This document shows, piece after piece, positions 23,721 through 36,042 of a stretch of 64,000 bases of DNA (the stretch's first letter is position 1; every line of letters starts with the position of its first letter). The DNA is taken from contig JAACJO010000008.1 in assembly GCA_013368445.1 (NCBI GenBank), positions 310,001 through 374,000 on the forward strand, given 5' to 3'. The position numbers and the translations under genes are program-made. The stretch is from Leucocoprinus leucothites (taxonomy: Eukaryota; Basidiomycota; Agaricomycetes; Agaricales; Agaricaceae). The notes beneath the pieces were generated by a model. The model did no database searches, was not told the origin of the DNA, and worked only from the letters and a program-made list of their open reading frames with translations.

Positions 23721-25048
23721 TTTAGGGAGGATGTCTAAATAACAATGCAGGTGGCTTCGATTTTATAGCTGAGAGTGAATAGTCAAAAAATACTCGTGTC
23801 GGTATTTTTTTTCGCTGGAGAGCCTACGAAGTCGGTTCGAGCGATAATATTCCGCCCTCAATACCAAGACGCGTAGTTCTGATGAATTTTGAATGTGGAG
23901 AAAGCTCTGTTGGGTATTGATTAAGCACTATTTTAAGTATCACGGAGAAACAACGACAGAGCGTCCGTGTCATACCTTGCTCATTATAGTTTCCGATCAC
24001 ATAGCGGGATATCAGGAACCGCAGAGGCCTGGTGACGGCCTGGATTGTTGATGCGAATCACATTTTATCGGATCCCCTGCGAAATTGACCTCCTTCTTAG
24101 GAGGGTCAGCTGACAACCTAATACAACGCTCCTCCACGACCCTTCAAAAGCATGTAGTCACTTGTAGCCGAAATACCCGCGCGAAAGGAGATCAACGAGG
24201 ACGTTAGGAAACCCGGAATTCTGGGAAACCGCGATCTCAGTCTGACTTTAACACGTCATATCGGTAAAACAACACACTGAAGGCCATTGCGACGTTGCAA
24301 AAAAATAGGATAACTTATTGGGCTTACCCGCTTGAAGTGGGTAAGCCCAACTCTCACTACGTTAATTCCTGGCTGTGTGGTACCTTGGCGTTTGTGGTTG
24401 CTGGCAGGATATAAACATGTTACGCGACATGCCAAGTTGAACAGCGGGCAATGCAAGAGAAGAAACTTTGAGTTCGATGGCTGGATCCGGTGATTTTCGG
24501 TAAATGTGATCACCTGAGCGTTCAGTGGGTGTACGGGCCGCTCTGACAGCCTATACCCAGCAGAATTGCGTTGCACCGGGAGCCGACGGTAGCTGTTAAG
24601 GGTCATGCATTCATAGTTCGGGACATGAGAGACAAAGAAGTTTGGGGAAGCCGTTCCGCCAAGGTTATGATGTTTAGACACAAGATTCCAGATACCTGGT
24701 GGGAAACGTTCACCTTTTTTGGAGTAAGATATGGACAGTGACGTCACGCGAAATACTGATGGTAGATTGATGCTATCCTCACATACTATACCTAGTCCTT
24801 ACCATACAACCTAACAAACCACCTTGCCTAGAGATATGGAAAAGAGGTTAGGCATTTCACCTGCATTTGAATTTCTCTCCAACTCTGACACTGCCCCATA
24901 CTTTATTAGAAAAGGCCTTGCTGTGGAAGGTTGTCGATCAACATCAGTATTAGTTGTTTCGCTATGCTCAACCCGTTCATATACCTGAACAGAGATCCCC
25001 GACGCCAAGCGATGCAGAAAGCAGGATTTAAATAATCGATACGATAGG
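23721..25048. other. Intergenic region with a near-perfect palindrome
   Basis: 1.3 kb between the mannanase promoter (minus strand) and the gene starting at 25049 (plus strand). Apart from the palindrome at 24318-24350 nothing was recognised. The longest frame (24256-24747, minus) begins at GTG and shows no family features. Confidence 0.45.
24318..24350. repeat. 33-bp near-perfect inverted repeat (16-bp arms, 1-nt loop)
   Basis: Arms TTGGGCTTACCCGCTT and AAGTGGGTAAGCCCAA flank a central G. The only mismatch is G opposite T, tolerated as G-U in RNA. As DNA it could extrude as a cruciform or bind a dimeric protein; as RNA it would form a strong hairpin. Function unknown. Confidence 0.7.
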
Positions 25049-26513
25049 ATGATACAAGTGATGCGAATGACTTACCCGAAGAAACGAACCTCACACGATA
25101 CGCCCGTTTCGATTGCACCTCCCGTCGCCGCGAACAATCACAAGCCCCGTGTACTTCCGCCAGAAAAATCCTATCAAACCCCAGGAGAGCACCTGGGAAA
25201 GGACTTTAGCTTAATCAAACTAGACGGTAGACGACCTCTTGTTGGCCTTGCCAGCGAAACAGAAACGGTGCTGGTTGGTCGCGGTAGCGGACCCACGACT
25301 CAGGGCAATTCCGTAGTTCAGGTATCTCCTCATCACCCTGGCGCCTACTTCGACTTTTAAGAAAAGTGACTTATTCGGCCGCTGTTAGAATACCGACTCC
25401 GGATCTCTTCCAAGCTGGCTAGCGCAAACCTTCGCTACACCTCCGCGGAAACATCCTCTGCGGTCCTTGCTTTCAATGAATGTCAACGAATCTAGTTCCC
25501 TGGAGGCGCATCCATCCTCTGATTCAACTGCAGTTGACATGGTCAAATCTTCTCCGGAATCCAAGCAGCTACTATTGGTTTTGGAGGCAGATGATACGCC
25601 AACAAGCCCCTCCACATTGATCTCCGGTAGCACGTGTGTCAACTCTGGAATATCAGAACAAAAAACGAGGCAATACGCACCATCTCCAAAGGAACTTAAT
25701 TACAATCAAACAATAGAACATGCTTCAGAAATAAGCGCACTTCAAATTGCTCATTTTAAACCATTCGCGACTCCAGGACCTGCTTCGGCCATATCACGAC
25801 CCCTCAGTCCTCTCCCGATTGCTGTAACTGGTCTTAATATCAACATGTTCCCATCTCCTAAGAACCCCGTTCATCACGACGGAGCCTATGTAGACAGGAT
25901 CGTGTCTGTATTGCCTATAGGGGGTGAAGGCGATGCCTGGGAACGAGAACCGCACACATATTTCGTCGAATCCACTGAGTCGGGCCGCCATATTCCGGTT
26001 TGCAAAGGTCACCCTTATTTGGGTCACGCCGACCTATCGAGGACACCCTCTGCATCGGCCCACCCAGTTTCCAATGCTAATAGGCCAGTATATTTTGACT
26101 CTCTTGACTCTCCTATTGAGAAGTGCTTGAGCCCGGATTCGTCCTCGGAGCCCTTTGTCCTCGACGTTGAAGAGCTTGATTTCCGTTGGACTAGGTTTGA
26201 CTGTACACGGATCTCCCAGAATAATGCAGCAGAGGGACCTGGTGATACTCTAAGTGCTGAGCGTGGATATATCCTGCCTGTTCTCTCCGTGGACGAAGAA
26301 ACAGCCCAACAGAAAGGTCTCAGGTCTCCATCACCTGACGAGGATCGCTTTCGCTTCCAGGCGGTGTTGGATGAAACCGAATTGAGATCTCCAGAAAATG
26401 CCCAAGCTGAGAAGACTCGCGGAGCTTTTGCTCCTACCTCAAGCATTTATATATCACCTCTCAGTCGAGCCACTTCTAGCAACCATGGTCCAGTCGCTCC
26501 TTCAGGCTTGTAG
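25049..26513 (+). CDS. Hypothetical Ser/Pro-rich protein
   Basis: Two exons: 25049 to about 25321 (MIQVMRMTYPKKRTSHD) and about 25390 to 26513, joined across a 68-bp intron (donor CAG/GTATCT, acceptor CTGTTAG) that keeps phase (VVQ then NTDSGSLPSW). About 440 residues, low in complexity, with many Ser-Pro pairs typical of phosphorylated regulatory proteins. There is no signal peptide, membrane segment or catalytic motif. It stops at 26513 after GPVAPSGL. Probably disordered; a short upstream exon cannot be excluded. No family recognised. Confidence 0.55.
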
Positions 26514-26782
26514 AGAAAGTTATATTCTCGCTGTAGCATTCGATCATTACCAGACTGAGGGTAAAACAGCAGAGTCCTTCCCAGTCGTTGGGATGCAGTT
26601 TATATACCATTTCTCGAGGTTCTTCCGAAACTTCGAGATTTGACGCTTCCTGGGAGGAGTTCGGTAAAACAGGTGCTTCATCTATGTGTATGCAGAGCAA
26701 ATTAGATAGCTGGTACAAATGCTGGTATCAAGAAAACATTGCGACTGTATTCAAACTCGACTGAATCACTAGCTAATAACCT

Positions 26783-27643
26783 TCACCATCCAACTTCGCC
26801 TCCTGTAAATGCCTCAACGGTAACATGTCTTTCGCCTTTGCGCTTGGAAAGACGATAACGCTCGAGGTTGTAAACCTCGTAGGATTCTGCTGCAAGTCTC
26901 ATCGCTCGAATATGGTGTGGCCGAGAGTTGGCGGCGACGGCATGCTTCCGGCTTTGCCAAATACATGTCGCTAGGTTCATCCCTGTTTCGGGATTGGGTA
27001 TTCCGTACCAATACATGATGAGCTATCAAGAAACTAGGTGAGTCATCGCCTTTTGTAATGTTTTATTACTGATTAACTTACTCCTCCGTTACGAACGGCT
27101 TCCTCGTGTGCTAGCTTGTCGGCCTCATAAAGTGCTAAAAAAAATAAGAACAGCGATCGCGGAAGACAAAAAATGGAGTAACTCACAGCCACCATCGCTC
27201 CCTGCCTTCCGCTTACTCCGGAAAACAACGCAATACCAGTCGCGGTCTTCCTCTTCTGGCAGCGAGAGTTCTTCCCAGTTGAAAGCCTCAGGATATGGTG
27301 TGCCGGCGTAGTCGTGTGTAAGAGGTCTGAACCGATGAAGAGCTTTATGAAGTGACAGGGATGCCGGATCGATGTCTGGAAGGCGAGTTTGAGTAACTAA
27401 AGGTGGAAACTCGGCGTCGACGTGAGCCTCCTCCGGTTGAAATTTGATATCTTCTGGTAACAAGGACAGGAGAGGCGGTAGGTATAGCACTGGTGCCACA
27501 GGCTCTATGAGGCTTTTGGAGTCGAATACAGGGACATCGTGAGGGTTGCGCTCTTTTGAGGTGGATGCGACAGGGAATGATTTCTTGGTGGGCTGGAGTA
27601 AGAGTTCCGAGGGGTGTGGGGGGTGCGCAAATGCAGTACTCAT
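26783..27643 (-). CDS. Conserved fungal protein of unknown function (UPF0643-like)
   Basis: Starts at ATG 27641-27643 (MSTAFAHPPHPSELLLQPTKK) and stops at 26783-26785 after GGEVGW. Three exons are joined through introns near 27.1 kb and 27.03-27.08 kb. The N-terminal half is proline-rich; the C-terminal half is ordered and looks like an acyltransferase-type (GNAT-like) fold: DWYCVVFRSKRK, ALYEADKLAHEEAVRNGG, then MYWYGIPNPETGMNLATCIW and a long helix with SRKHAVAANSRPHHIRAMRLA. This block order recalls the uncharacterised fungal UPF0643 family; that name is from memory, and no activity is assigned. Confidence 0.7.
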
Positions 27644-28402
27644 GGTTGTCGATGAGAACGAGGAGTGACTTGGGTGGTAAATTTCGGTTGAGAGACAAAG
27701 CGAGTACAGTAGGGCTCTTAAAGGGATAGCCGGACAATGAATTTTGTCTATTTCTCGAGAGGATTACTCGTTGACAAAGATGGCGCGATCGTGGAATCTT
27801 AAAACGTGCCCATTGCCCATCTTAAACTTACCGCACGCAAATTGTAAGACCCCTAAGATGATTTGTCCCGTCGGCATCGCCGTCCGCCCATTGGTTGGCC
27901 ATTCGCACTTGATAAGCCAAAGAAGTATTTACGTGCTCTAGCTAGTTGAGCAGGGCCTGTTGCAAGTGAAGCATCTACGCATCTAACTGTCGGACTAGCC
28001 GGGAAGGAAAATAGTGATAGTCAAAAATGAAAATCCACCCGGTAAATGAGGTGATGGATAATTGAGTATGACCAACATTTAAGCACAATGGCGACACATT
28101 ATTGACCCGAACATTGGACGCATGGAAGCGGCCCAGTTGTCGCTTGCTGAGAGACCAGTGTAAGCAGTGATTCCGACACCATACTACCATTGATGGGATG
28201 ATAGAGCCGAAAAGAAGCACAGAAACGTTCCAGGTAATTTCCTGTCAAGAGGTACTGTAGATTTTGCGCTTGAAGCTTGAGGGTGGAGGTCGATTTACAC
28301 TTGGATCTGGTTTCGAAGCGACCCTGCTACGTCGGAGTGACACTCACGCGGAGTCGTCACTACGTGACAATCCCCTCAACGAATCGTATTCCGTGTATAC
28401 CC
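27644..28402. other. Divergent intergenic region
   Basis: Promoter region shared by the UPF0643-like gene (minus) and the complex I 21 kDa gene (plus). No RNA gene or repeat was recognised. Confidence 0.45.
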
Positions 28403-29085
28403 ATGGCCACCAAGAAAGCAGCGGAGTCGACGCTATACCACCTCAGCCCGAAGGGCTTCTGGAAGAAGTTCCGTATGTCTACGTATCCCTCAATCTTTCC
28501 TATTTTATGACGCGAAATTTAGGCGAGGTTGCTGCTATTAACTCTGAAATTTCCAGTGGTTTGCCCATTCAGGGTGTTCACAGATTCCCTCCCCCAGCAT
28601 CCCGGCCAGAGCATTACTCAACGCCTGCAACGAAAGGTTCGGCATGGCACATATTGCATGTTTCGTGAATCTCATTTCCTTTTAGCTTCGGACCCGGCAC
28701 AAAACCCGTACTGGAAGCGTGATGTTCGCCGCACCTACCCTCAGCTCTCGGTAGTTACTCAGAGCCAACTCTCTCAACTCTTAATTGAGCATTCTGGGGC
28801 ACAGGCGTACGTTGACTGATTTTATTATGCTTAAAGCACGATATTGAAGCGCTCCGTCACAGTGTTGCTGCACCCGAGGAGAATAAGAGCGATGTCCCTG
28901 TCAAGGCTCCTGAACCCACTACACTCTCCCAGGCCATTGCTACCGTCACTAGTACTGCCAAGGTCTACACAGAGGACAAGCTTCCTCCTTCCCTCCCAAC
29001 CCCCTTCCAGCGCTGGCACCCGAAGCGCTCAGCGGATGCGCCTCATGACCCATTCGCTTATTTCCCTATGGTGCTGTACCGGTAG
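28403..29085 (+). CDS. Mitochondrial complex I 21 kDa accessory subunit
   Basis: Accessory subunit of NADH:ubiquinone oxidoreductase in the inner mitochondrial membrane, of the fungal 21 kDa (PF10785/PF12853-type) family. ATG at 28403 (MATKKAAESTLYHLSPKGFW). Conserved blocks SGLPIQGVHRFPPPASRPE, YSTPATKASDPAQNPYWKR and DVRRTYPQLSVVTQ come from three exons joined by clear GT-AG introns. The C-terminal frame (HDIEALRHSVAAPEEN to DPFAYFPMVLYR, stop 29083-29085) can only be joined in phase by a 26-bp intron at 28811-28836, unusually short. Either the intron is truly tiny, another splice is used, or a base differs there. The family call does not depend on that junction. Confidence 0.8.
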
Positions 29086-29245
29086 AGTAGACATAATAGA
29101 GCCAATCGTTTAGTCTTCACCTCTACTTGTATCGCTAAGCTCTGACCTGAGCGCTTGAAATATCTAAGCAAACATATTTACTTTTGCAAGCTAAGACCTG
29201 CTAAGATATATGAAACCTCTCAGGTCAAATAATAGCAAATAACCA

Positions 29246-30764
29246 ATGTCTGCACCACCACCATCAGCCATTGCAGGTGCAACTGCAGAGGCACAAGCAG
29301 CGGCTTTTGCCAATGACCCTCGGTTCGTTCGACTGCCTGATATACTTGACACGAGCTGACTTTTTTCCAGGGTTTATTTCAACAAAGCATCTAGTTCATG
29401 GCGATACGAGGAGGACGATGGGACAGAAATGGAGTACGATGCTACTAAGGGGTCTTGGGTACCCCTAGTACGTGAAATTGTTTGTCGTCTTGACGCAACA
29501 CCTAACCACAGTGAAAATAGCCAGATGAGGATCTCATAAAGCAGCAGCAAGCCGCTTACTCAGTCGCAGGAGTCGATGAAGAGGCAAGTGCCTTGAGATG
29601 ATGGGAAGACCGGGTATGGAAATCTGACATCAGGTCCTGGCCGACTCAAGACTCCCGCAGCCCCCGTATTAAAACGAGAAAACAAAAAGCGAAAAGAGCC
29701 TGAGGACTACACTGGCCATGGCGCCACCGTAGATGCCACCGCAGGTCCTTCCAAACGAGGCCGGAGTGATAAACCCTCCACGGAACGAAAATCGAAGAAT
29801 ACAGCCGTTTATGTGACTGGCCTTCCTCTAGATGCTGAAGCCGAAGAGATTGTTGAGCGCTTTTCGCGATGCGGGGTCATTGAGGAAGATGATGAGGGTG
29901 AGCCCAAGGTGAAGATGTATGCCCGTGAGGATGGTTCATTCTCTGGCGAGGCATTAGTCGTCTACTTCAAAGAGGACTCTGTCATTCTTGCGATCAATCT
30001 TCTGGACGAGGCCGAACTACGATTAGGAGATGCTTCGACCGTTATGCATGTTGTGAAGGCCGATTTCGCCCACAAGAATGAATCGAATACAACGGGAGGC
30101 CATCAGCCGCGGAAAGTAGTTGACAGGAAAAAGGCTTCAAAGCGGATAGGCAAAATGCAAAAGTAATGTTTATTCGGATTTCTGACGGCTGAGCCAACTT
30201 ACAAGTGGTGTAGGAAACTCCAAGAGTGGGATGACGAAGATGGGTTTGGGCCTGCGAAGACGGAAGAGGATAATGTACAATCCGTAAACAAGAACAGCCG
30301 AGTTGTTGTCTTGAAGCACATGTTCACTCTGGAGGATCTTGAGAAGGATGCATCGCTATTGCTTGACCTTAAGGAGGATGTCCGGGACGAGTGCTCGACG
30401 TTGGGTGAAGTGACTAATGTCGTGCTTTATGATGTGCGTTTTACCTTGAAGCTTACTCTTCGTGCGACTCATGGCTTCATAGAAAGAGAAGGATGGAGTT
30501 ATGACGGTCAAATTCAGAGACCCAATAAGCGCACAAGCTTGTGTCGTGGTATGTCCATTACAAGACTTTGAGGTATGCTTCTCACTGCTTGCTCAGAAAA
30601 TGAATGGCCGTTTCTTTGATGGCCGTCGGGTAGAGGCCAGCCTCTATGTTGGTCGACAGCGCTTCAAGCGCTCAGGGGCAGGGGAGGACATTGAAGAGGG
30701 TGACGATTCAGATAAGAAGAGGTTGGATGACTTCGCGCAATGGTTAATGACAGAAGGTGACTGA
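29246..30764 (+). CDS. U2 snRNP-associated splicing factor, Tat-SF1/Cus2 homologue
   Basis: RNA-binding protein expected to help U2 snRNA and SF3b act at the branch site. ATG at 29246 (MSAPPPSAIAGATAEAQ). The N-terminal block VYFNKASSSWRYEEDDGTEMEYD is the Trp/acidic region typical of Tat-SF1 proteins. It is followed by a basic linker (KRENKKRKEPED), a first RRM (NTAVYVTGLPLDAEAEEIVERF, about 29.80-30.08 kb) and a second RRM of UHM type (SRVVVLKHMFTLEDLEKD, then CSTLGEVTNVVLYD and MNGRFFDGRRVEASLY, about 30.30-30.65 kb). UHM domains bind Trp-containing ULM motifs in SF3b1. An acidic tail ends at 30764. At least five short introns are needed; the last two flank the short MTVKFRDPISAQACVV segment. 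Confidence 0.88.
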
Positions 30765-30929
30765 GCCAAAGGGCATTCGACATCTCATGTATCTTTATTA
30801 CAACCATCTTGCAAAGCAAAACAAACGAAAGCACTATATGTGTACACATAACTTAAAAGTGTTATCAGAAAACGAAGATATCCGTCGGAGCTGAATCTAG
30901 AGCAGTCGTGCAGATTGAATGCATCCTCC

Positions 30930-33900
30930 TCACCAGCAAGAACAGAGTGGCTTCTTGTCCACCGTTTCCAGCCGCTGTAAGACCAATCAGAAGGATACAG
31001 CAACATCTTCAATCATGAAGAACTGACCTCAATGATAACGTCTCTTTTCGCGCTCTCGTTCGCCTGCTGGATCCAGTCAATGGGAACAGTACCAGCACTC
31101 TCTTGTCGCTCGTGTCCAAAAGACCGCCTGAGTCCTTCAACGTGGGAGGTAGATTTGGACATAGCAACAAGATCCTCTTCTGCAATGGAGCTTGCTGAAG
31201 ACGCCACTTCCGGTACCGTTGGCAGAGGACTACCTGGTGGCGAGAAAGGTGACGTCGGGTTTGGAGCAGAACTTGAAGAAGCACCAGGGACCTCACTATA
31301 CCCACCGCTGTTCGTGCGCGAAACTGGTAAAGGTTTGGGTCTGATAGCCTCCCCGACGTCCACTTCCACTTCATCAACGCCTAATCGCTGTAAGCTGGCC
31401 TCTACGGCGTCCAGTCGCTCCAAATGTTCCAGTACCGTAACACCAGTAGTTCCGGGATGGATTCTTTGGAACTTCGCAACAAACGGGACGGGGCGGGGTA
31501 GGCCAGATGCATCAGTTGAGGTCCTTCGAATGGGCGGAGGGAACTCGCCCCCCGAACTTTGGCTTCGCGTCCTACGTGGAGCGGGAACGCTGTTGATGGA
31601 TATCCTTGGTGAAGGCGGACTAGTGTCTGTGTCTGTTCCTGTATCTATATTTGCCTCCGTTTCTTGCAGTAGATCCTCATGCATCTCGATCTCATCATCC
31701 CATACAAGCACCTTTTGGCGGCGAGTCAACTCCAGTGGCCCTGTATCGAAAGATATAACGATGCATAAACCACTGATAGAACTGGTATACCTTCATCCTG
31801 TAATGAAATCAGATTCATGATTGAATTTTAGAAATCGGGGGCTTACAGAATGCCTGAGCGACTGTACAATATTCCACGCTTGCCCTATAAAACAATAGCG
31901 ATTTTGAGTTGTAATCAAGAAGAATCCAATGTTCTAACCCTTGATAACTGCCATTTGCCGCTAGTATTGGAATTAGGCATGAATGTTTGAGCCTTGTAAA
32001 TCTCGATGAGTTACTCACTGTGAACATCTTGGGATGAAAATCAGGATCCACAGCGAAGAGCTTCCGGAGTTGAAAAGTGGTCTCTTCCCACCATGCTTTC
32101 GATGTGAGAAGTGGTAGAAAGTGTTTCCTTGTCCTTTCGCTGAATGGTCGGCCAATGACACTGACCGGAAGGTAAAGCCAACCGTAGGTGTAAGATCGCC
32201 AGCCTTGAGGGTGCTCGTGAGGGAAGGAAAGGGAATTATCAATGGCAGCAATGTGGATATGGGGTCGCCGCGTATAATCTGAGGTGGGGGAGTTTTCAGG
32301 CAAGACTGGAGAGGCGGCGGCGACACGGGAGTTGTTGGCATCATTTCTTGAACTACTGGAAGGTACACTGTCTGTCCTTTTCAATTCACTCATGAGAGGC
32401 ATCTCCAACCGTACAGAACGAGTTGGTGCAACATCTACAAGGGACTTTTCATGATCCCCTTCGCAATACTTGATCATGTAGTTGTCCGCTCCTCGATCCG
32501 TGTTCAGCATTAGGTAATCTAGAAATTATTGAGCTGTGGTGGAAACGCAAAGGAACTCTCTTACCAAGGATGACAAGCCTAAATAGAAGGGGTAATCGAT
32601 TCGTCATCTTGTCGAGACAGATACACTACAGGACCTACTTTTCGAGCTCATCTCGGAAACTTTGCTGAAGACCCTGGGTCCAATAGAAGGGCCTCTCTGA
32701 ATCACTTGACTCAGTGCTATCGAATAGCACTCTCTCATCCTCATAATCGACCTCATCATAAAGTTCGTCCCCATCACCAGTCTTGCCACACATAATGTTA
32801 AGGGTATTCAATATGCGCTTCGAGATATTGCCGTGTCTGTGATTAGAGTCGTCGAAAGTATCTGCGATGGCACGACCGGGCCAAGGATGTTTCCTCAAGA
32901 ACTCAGAAGCATCTGTAATTGTGTGAACATTTCTTTGGCTTTCCTATGTCCAGGTACGCACCCGTATAACCATGCAAGAAATACTGCATACTCCCAATTT
33001 TCTCTGGCAGAGGCTTCCCTTTCTTTGCCGCACTCCTATCCAGCCAGTCGTAGAAAAAGGCCTTTGAGGGAGAGTCAGGGAATGATTCTTTGGAGAGCAT
33101 ATTGACGCACGGGACTGGATAACGAGGCAAGGTAGGTAGGGGGAACAATATGCAACTCGAGTCGTCTGTCCAGCAGTGAAGCAGCAGCTTCTGAGATATA
33201 ACTAAGCATAATTGAGTCAGGTTGAATGTCAAAATGGATCAGCTCCTAACCTTAAATTGGGTATCAAGCAAGCACGACCAAAGGGAATAATCCATCGAAA
33301 TTGACGGTGAATCCATTTCGTTGTCTGTGGTTAAGGTGTGAACGTCACTTGGCGCACCAAGACCATTAGTATATAAAATCCTTACCTTGGGATTGAGACG
33401 TCCGTAGGGTTCCTCGTCTTTAGGTTTGAACACTCTTGAAACCAGCATATAATAAGGTAAGGCAAAAGGATCATAACGGAACTCACGCCACAGTTTGTAT
33501 CCGTCCTCCTGGAACCTTAGCACGGGCGAAATATGATCCTGAGGAGCCTTTCGAAATCATCTTGGGGTGAATCCCCTCCAGGATTGCATCCTTCACGGAC
33601 TGAGCTAGACTGATTAATTGGCAATTTGGGATTCTCAGCAAGAACATTCGCAGGCTAGGCATGACCACACACGTTTCAAAATCTTCTTGCGTCATGGGAG
33701 GGTTGTGGTCCAGCGTTTTCACCTGGACACCAACAGCTTTCAGCACAAAGATGGAACCCCTGAAGATCCAAGAGCACATACTACACTATCCGACGGGGAA
33801 GTGTTCGGCACCTGCGGCTCGAAAACACTTTTCCATATCTGTTTCTTCGAGTATTCTTGTTTCTTCTTGTGCTTCCGTTTAACCTTTTGGGCGATTGACT

Positions 33901-34156
33901 CGGTCCATCTAAGAGCGAGTACCGCGTCAGACTCTCGGAACAATCATCAACAATGTTCACAACAAATCTCGTGCCTTTTGAACGCATTGTCGAGCTTCTT
34001 GAGGTCAATGCTGCCAGGCCGAGTGCGAGTCGAGCCACGTGTAGAGCTAGTTGTTGGTTGTGTCCTGGAGCTTGCTCCTCGGAGTCCCACATCGGCCTCG
34101 TCGTCAACGTCCTGGGAAAGAGGCTGATATCCTGCACGACTGGCTCGGTCGGGCAT
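30930..34156 (-). CDS. Type II phosphatidylinositol 4-kinase (LSB6/PI4K2 family)
   Basis: Makes PI4P on endosomal, Golgi and vacuolar membranes. The only ATG in the first frame is 34154-34156 (MPDRASRAGYQPLSQD). Kinase features in order: glycine-rich loop SKGSSGSYFARAKVPGG (about 33.5-33.56 kb), ATP-binding Lys in VFKPKDEEPYGRLNPK, the LPEKIGSMQYFLHGYTG block, catalytic loop VILDYLMLNTDRGADNYMIKY (about 32.45-32.58 kb) and the metal-binding Asp in HIAAIDNSLSFPHEHP. WRSYTYGWLYLP and an Arg-rich helix follow. The C-terminal extension (31729-31013) is Ser/Pro-rich and ends, after one more intron, with RLETVDKKPLCSCW (stop 30930-30932). This Cys-containing terminus could be lipidated, but that is speculative. 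Confidence 0.88.
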
Positions 34157-34595
34157 GTGTAGCAGAGGGTTGTGGAACAGGTAAGGGATAGCACCCAGAT
34201 GCGGGGCTGCAGGTATGTAATTGTGGTAAGAAGGACAGAAAGACACGTCCGGTGGCTGTGTCAAGCATACTCGATCACTTCGATCCTGCCCGGGCCGCAA
34301 TAACGAGGACAAACTAACGGAAACTACTTACCGTAATCCAAGGACAGATCATTCAAAAAATCCTTGGCCCTCACATATCAAAACGCAAGTAGTTGGCACT
34401 CAGACATCTATGGATTGAAGGGGACCTATATCAGTAACTATTAAGATATGAATAATATAGTAAACTTTTTGAGCTAACAGAACAGAGCAATAACATCGAG
34501 AACTGGGTTGACTATGATACAACAATTAGGAAACATCATGCAAGACAAAGAACGACGGTAGGTGTCTCTACGATCTTAAGCCAGAAAAAAAAACA
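34157..34595. other. Intergenic region, nothing recognised
   Basis: Lies between the PI 4-kinase start and the transporter stop, both on the minus strand. AT-rich; no structured element or gene seen. Confidence 0.4.
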
Positions 34596-36042
34596 CTAAG
34601 TTGAGCCTATTACGGTATCATCGTAACCAGGCACGTATGCATCATCAAAGGATGCCATTCTCGAATGGGAAGGATTTTGAGGCAAAGGCGACGATTGATC
34701 AGGCTGGGAGGCTCCATGACTCGCCTCGCTTTTTTCAAATTCGGTCTGTGGTACGTTGATAAGAGACGGGATCATGAGGAGAGTGTTGTAGGAGATATAG
34801 CACCATAGCAGTAATGTCAGAATCGAGTAAATAGCTCCCAGCACACGGAAGAATCTCGAATCAAAGACATCTGCCAGGTGTATAGTGAGGTTGGAAAAAA
34901 CGCCCTATCCAGGTACTTTATTAGAAATGCAAGGCACATGAATACAAGTAGAGAATTTACATTTGGAAAGACAAGACCCCAGGCAGTAAGCTTGAATTGG
35001 ATTTTGGTGGCCCTGAGAATATGCACGAGGCCAAGAAGGGCGTAGCTGATCCACAGGACTGCCCATGACCAGAGCAGGAACGATGTAGTAGAACAGAATA
35101 TATTGATGGTTTCACCAGAAGAATAGAGAGAAAAGAATTGGGAATTTGAGGAGACCATCGGAAGAAGAGCTCGAAATTCTGCCCCAATGAGTGATACGGA
35201 GTATGCTGCTTGAGCCGAAACCCCGAGGGGAAGAAACACGGACAAGACACTCAGTCCTTCGGGAAACCCATAAACTACCAGTCTCAAAATGTAGACCGTC
35301 AACATCATTGATGCCAGGAATAGTCCAAGGGTGACCATGAAGGCGGAGACGGTAATAGTTATGAGAGCTGATTGAGCAGAAAAATCCCTCAACGCCTTAG
35401 CTATGACGGCGCCTGTGGAAGACGCAACCACGAAGGTGACGACGGGAAGAATCCACGCAGCAGTCATAGCTGGCAGTGAATGTGAATGTCGGGTGATCCT
35501 TTGTGGGATAGGTTGGTTCAAACAGGACCAGGAGATGACCTCAGCCACTCACATTAGATAGGTTCCTCCCCAAAAGCACATCGCTGAGATAACGACATTG
35601 ATCCACCACATAACCCACAATAGATAGACGAATTGCTTTCCACCAATGCCATAATAAGAATAGACCACAGTGACGGAGACATTGAGAATTGTTGTGGCGC
35701 CCATTGGATAGCAGCTAAAGAAGAGGCTGTAACTCGGGTGTTTGAGTAGGCGAATGAATGCCTTGGGCTCAATCACCAAGCATGCGATGGTTGACGCGTT
35801 GAAAAGGAGGAAAAGGCAGATATTCAGAAGGTAGAATATGAGACTCAGGATTGCCATAGGCTGCGAGCCTTGTCCGTACGGAAAGGCGAAAAATAGCATA
35901 CTTATTGAGCCGGTGCCTATTCAAGAAAGCAATAGTTGGCTTAGCGTCAGTAGGTGTCAAGTCAGAGCCACTCGATCAGGCACCTACCCATCGGGATTGC
36001 CCAGAGCACCGGAGTGGTCCTCCTTGAAGTCATTAACATCAT
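34596..36042 (-). CDS. Membrane transporter of the TDT/SLAC1 family (SSU1/Mae1-like)
   Basis: Voltage-dependent anion channel/TDT family member (PF03595 type); relatives export sulfite (SSU1) or carry malate (Mae1). First exon MMLMTSRRTTPVLWAIPM joins GTGSISMLFFAFPYG across the intron near 35.92-35.99 kb; WxIPMGTG...FPYG is the family's TM1 signature. About ten hydrophobic segments follow in the frames 35899-35549, 35548-34817 and 34844-34596. The cytosolic C-tail is Ser/Asp-rich and ends FDDAYVPGYDDTVIGST. The start was set at the first ATG after an in-frame TGA (36042). The substrate cannot be read from sequence; sulfite efflux is the commoner fungal role. Confidence 0.82.

Noticed and set aside
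24256..24747. 163-codon minus-strand frame as a gene
   Set aside because: It starts at GTG, contains the palindrome and has no family features.
33618..34127. Plus-strand frame opposite the PI 4-kinase 5' exons
   Set aside because: It is the antisense shadow of well-supported kinase exons.
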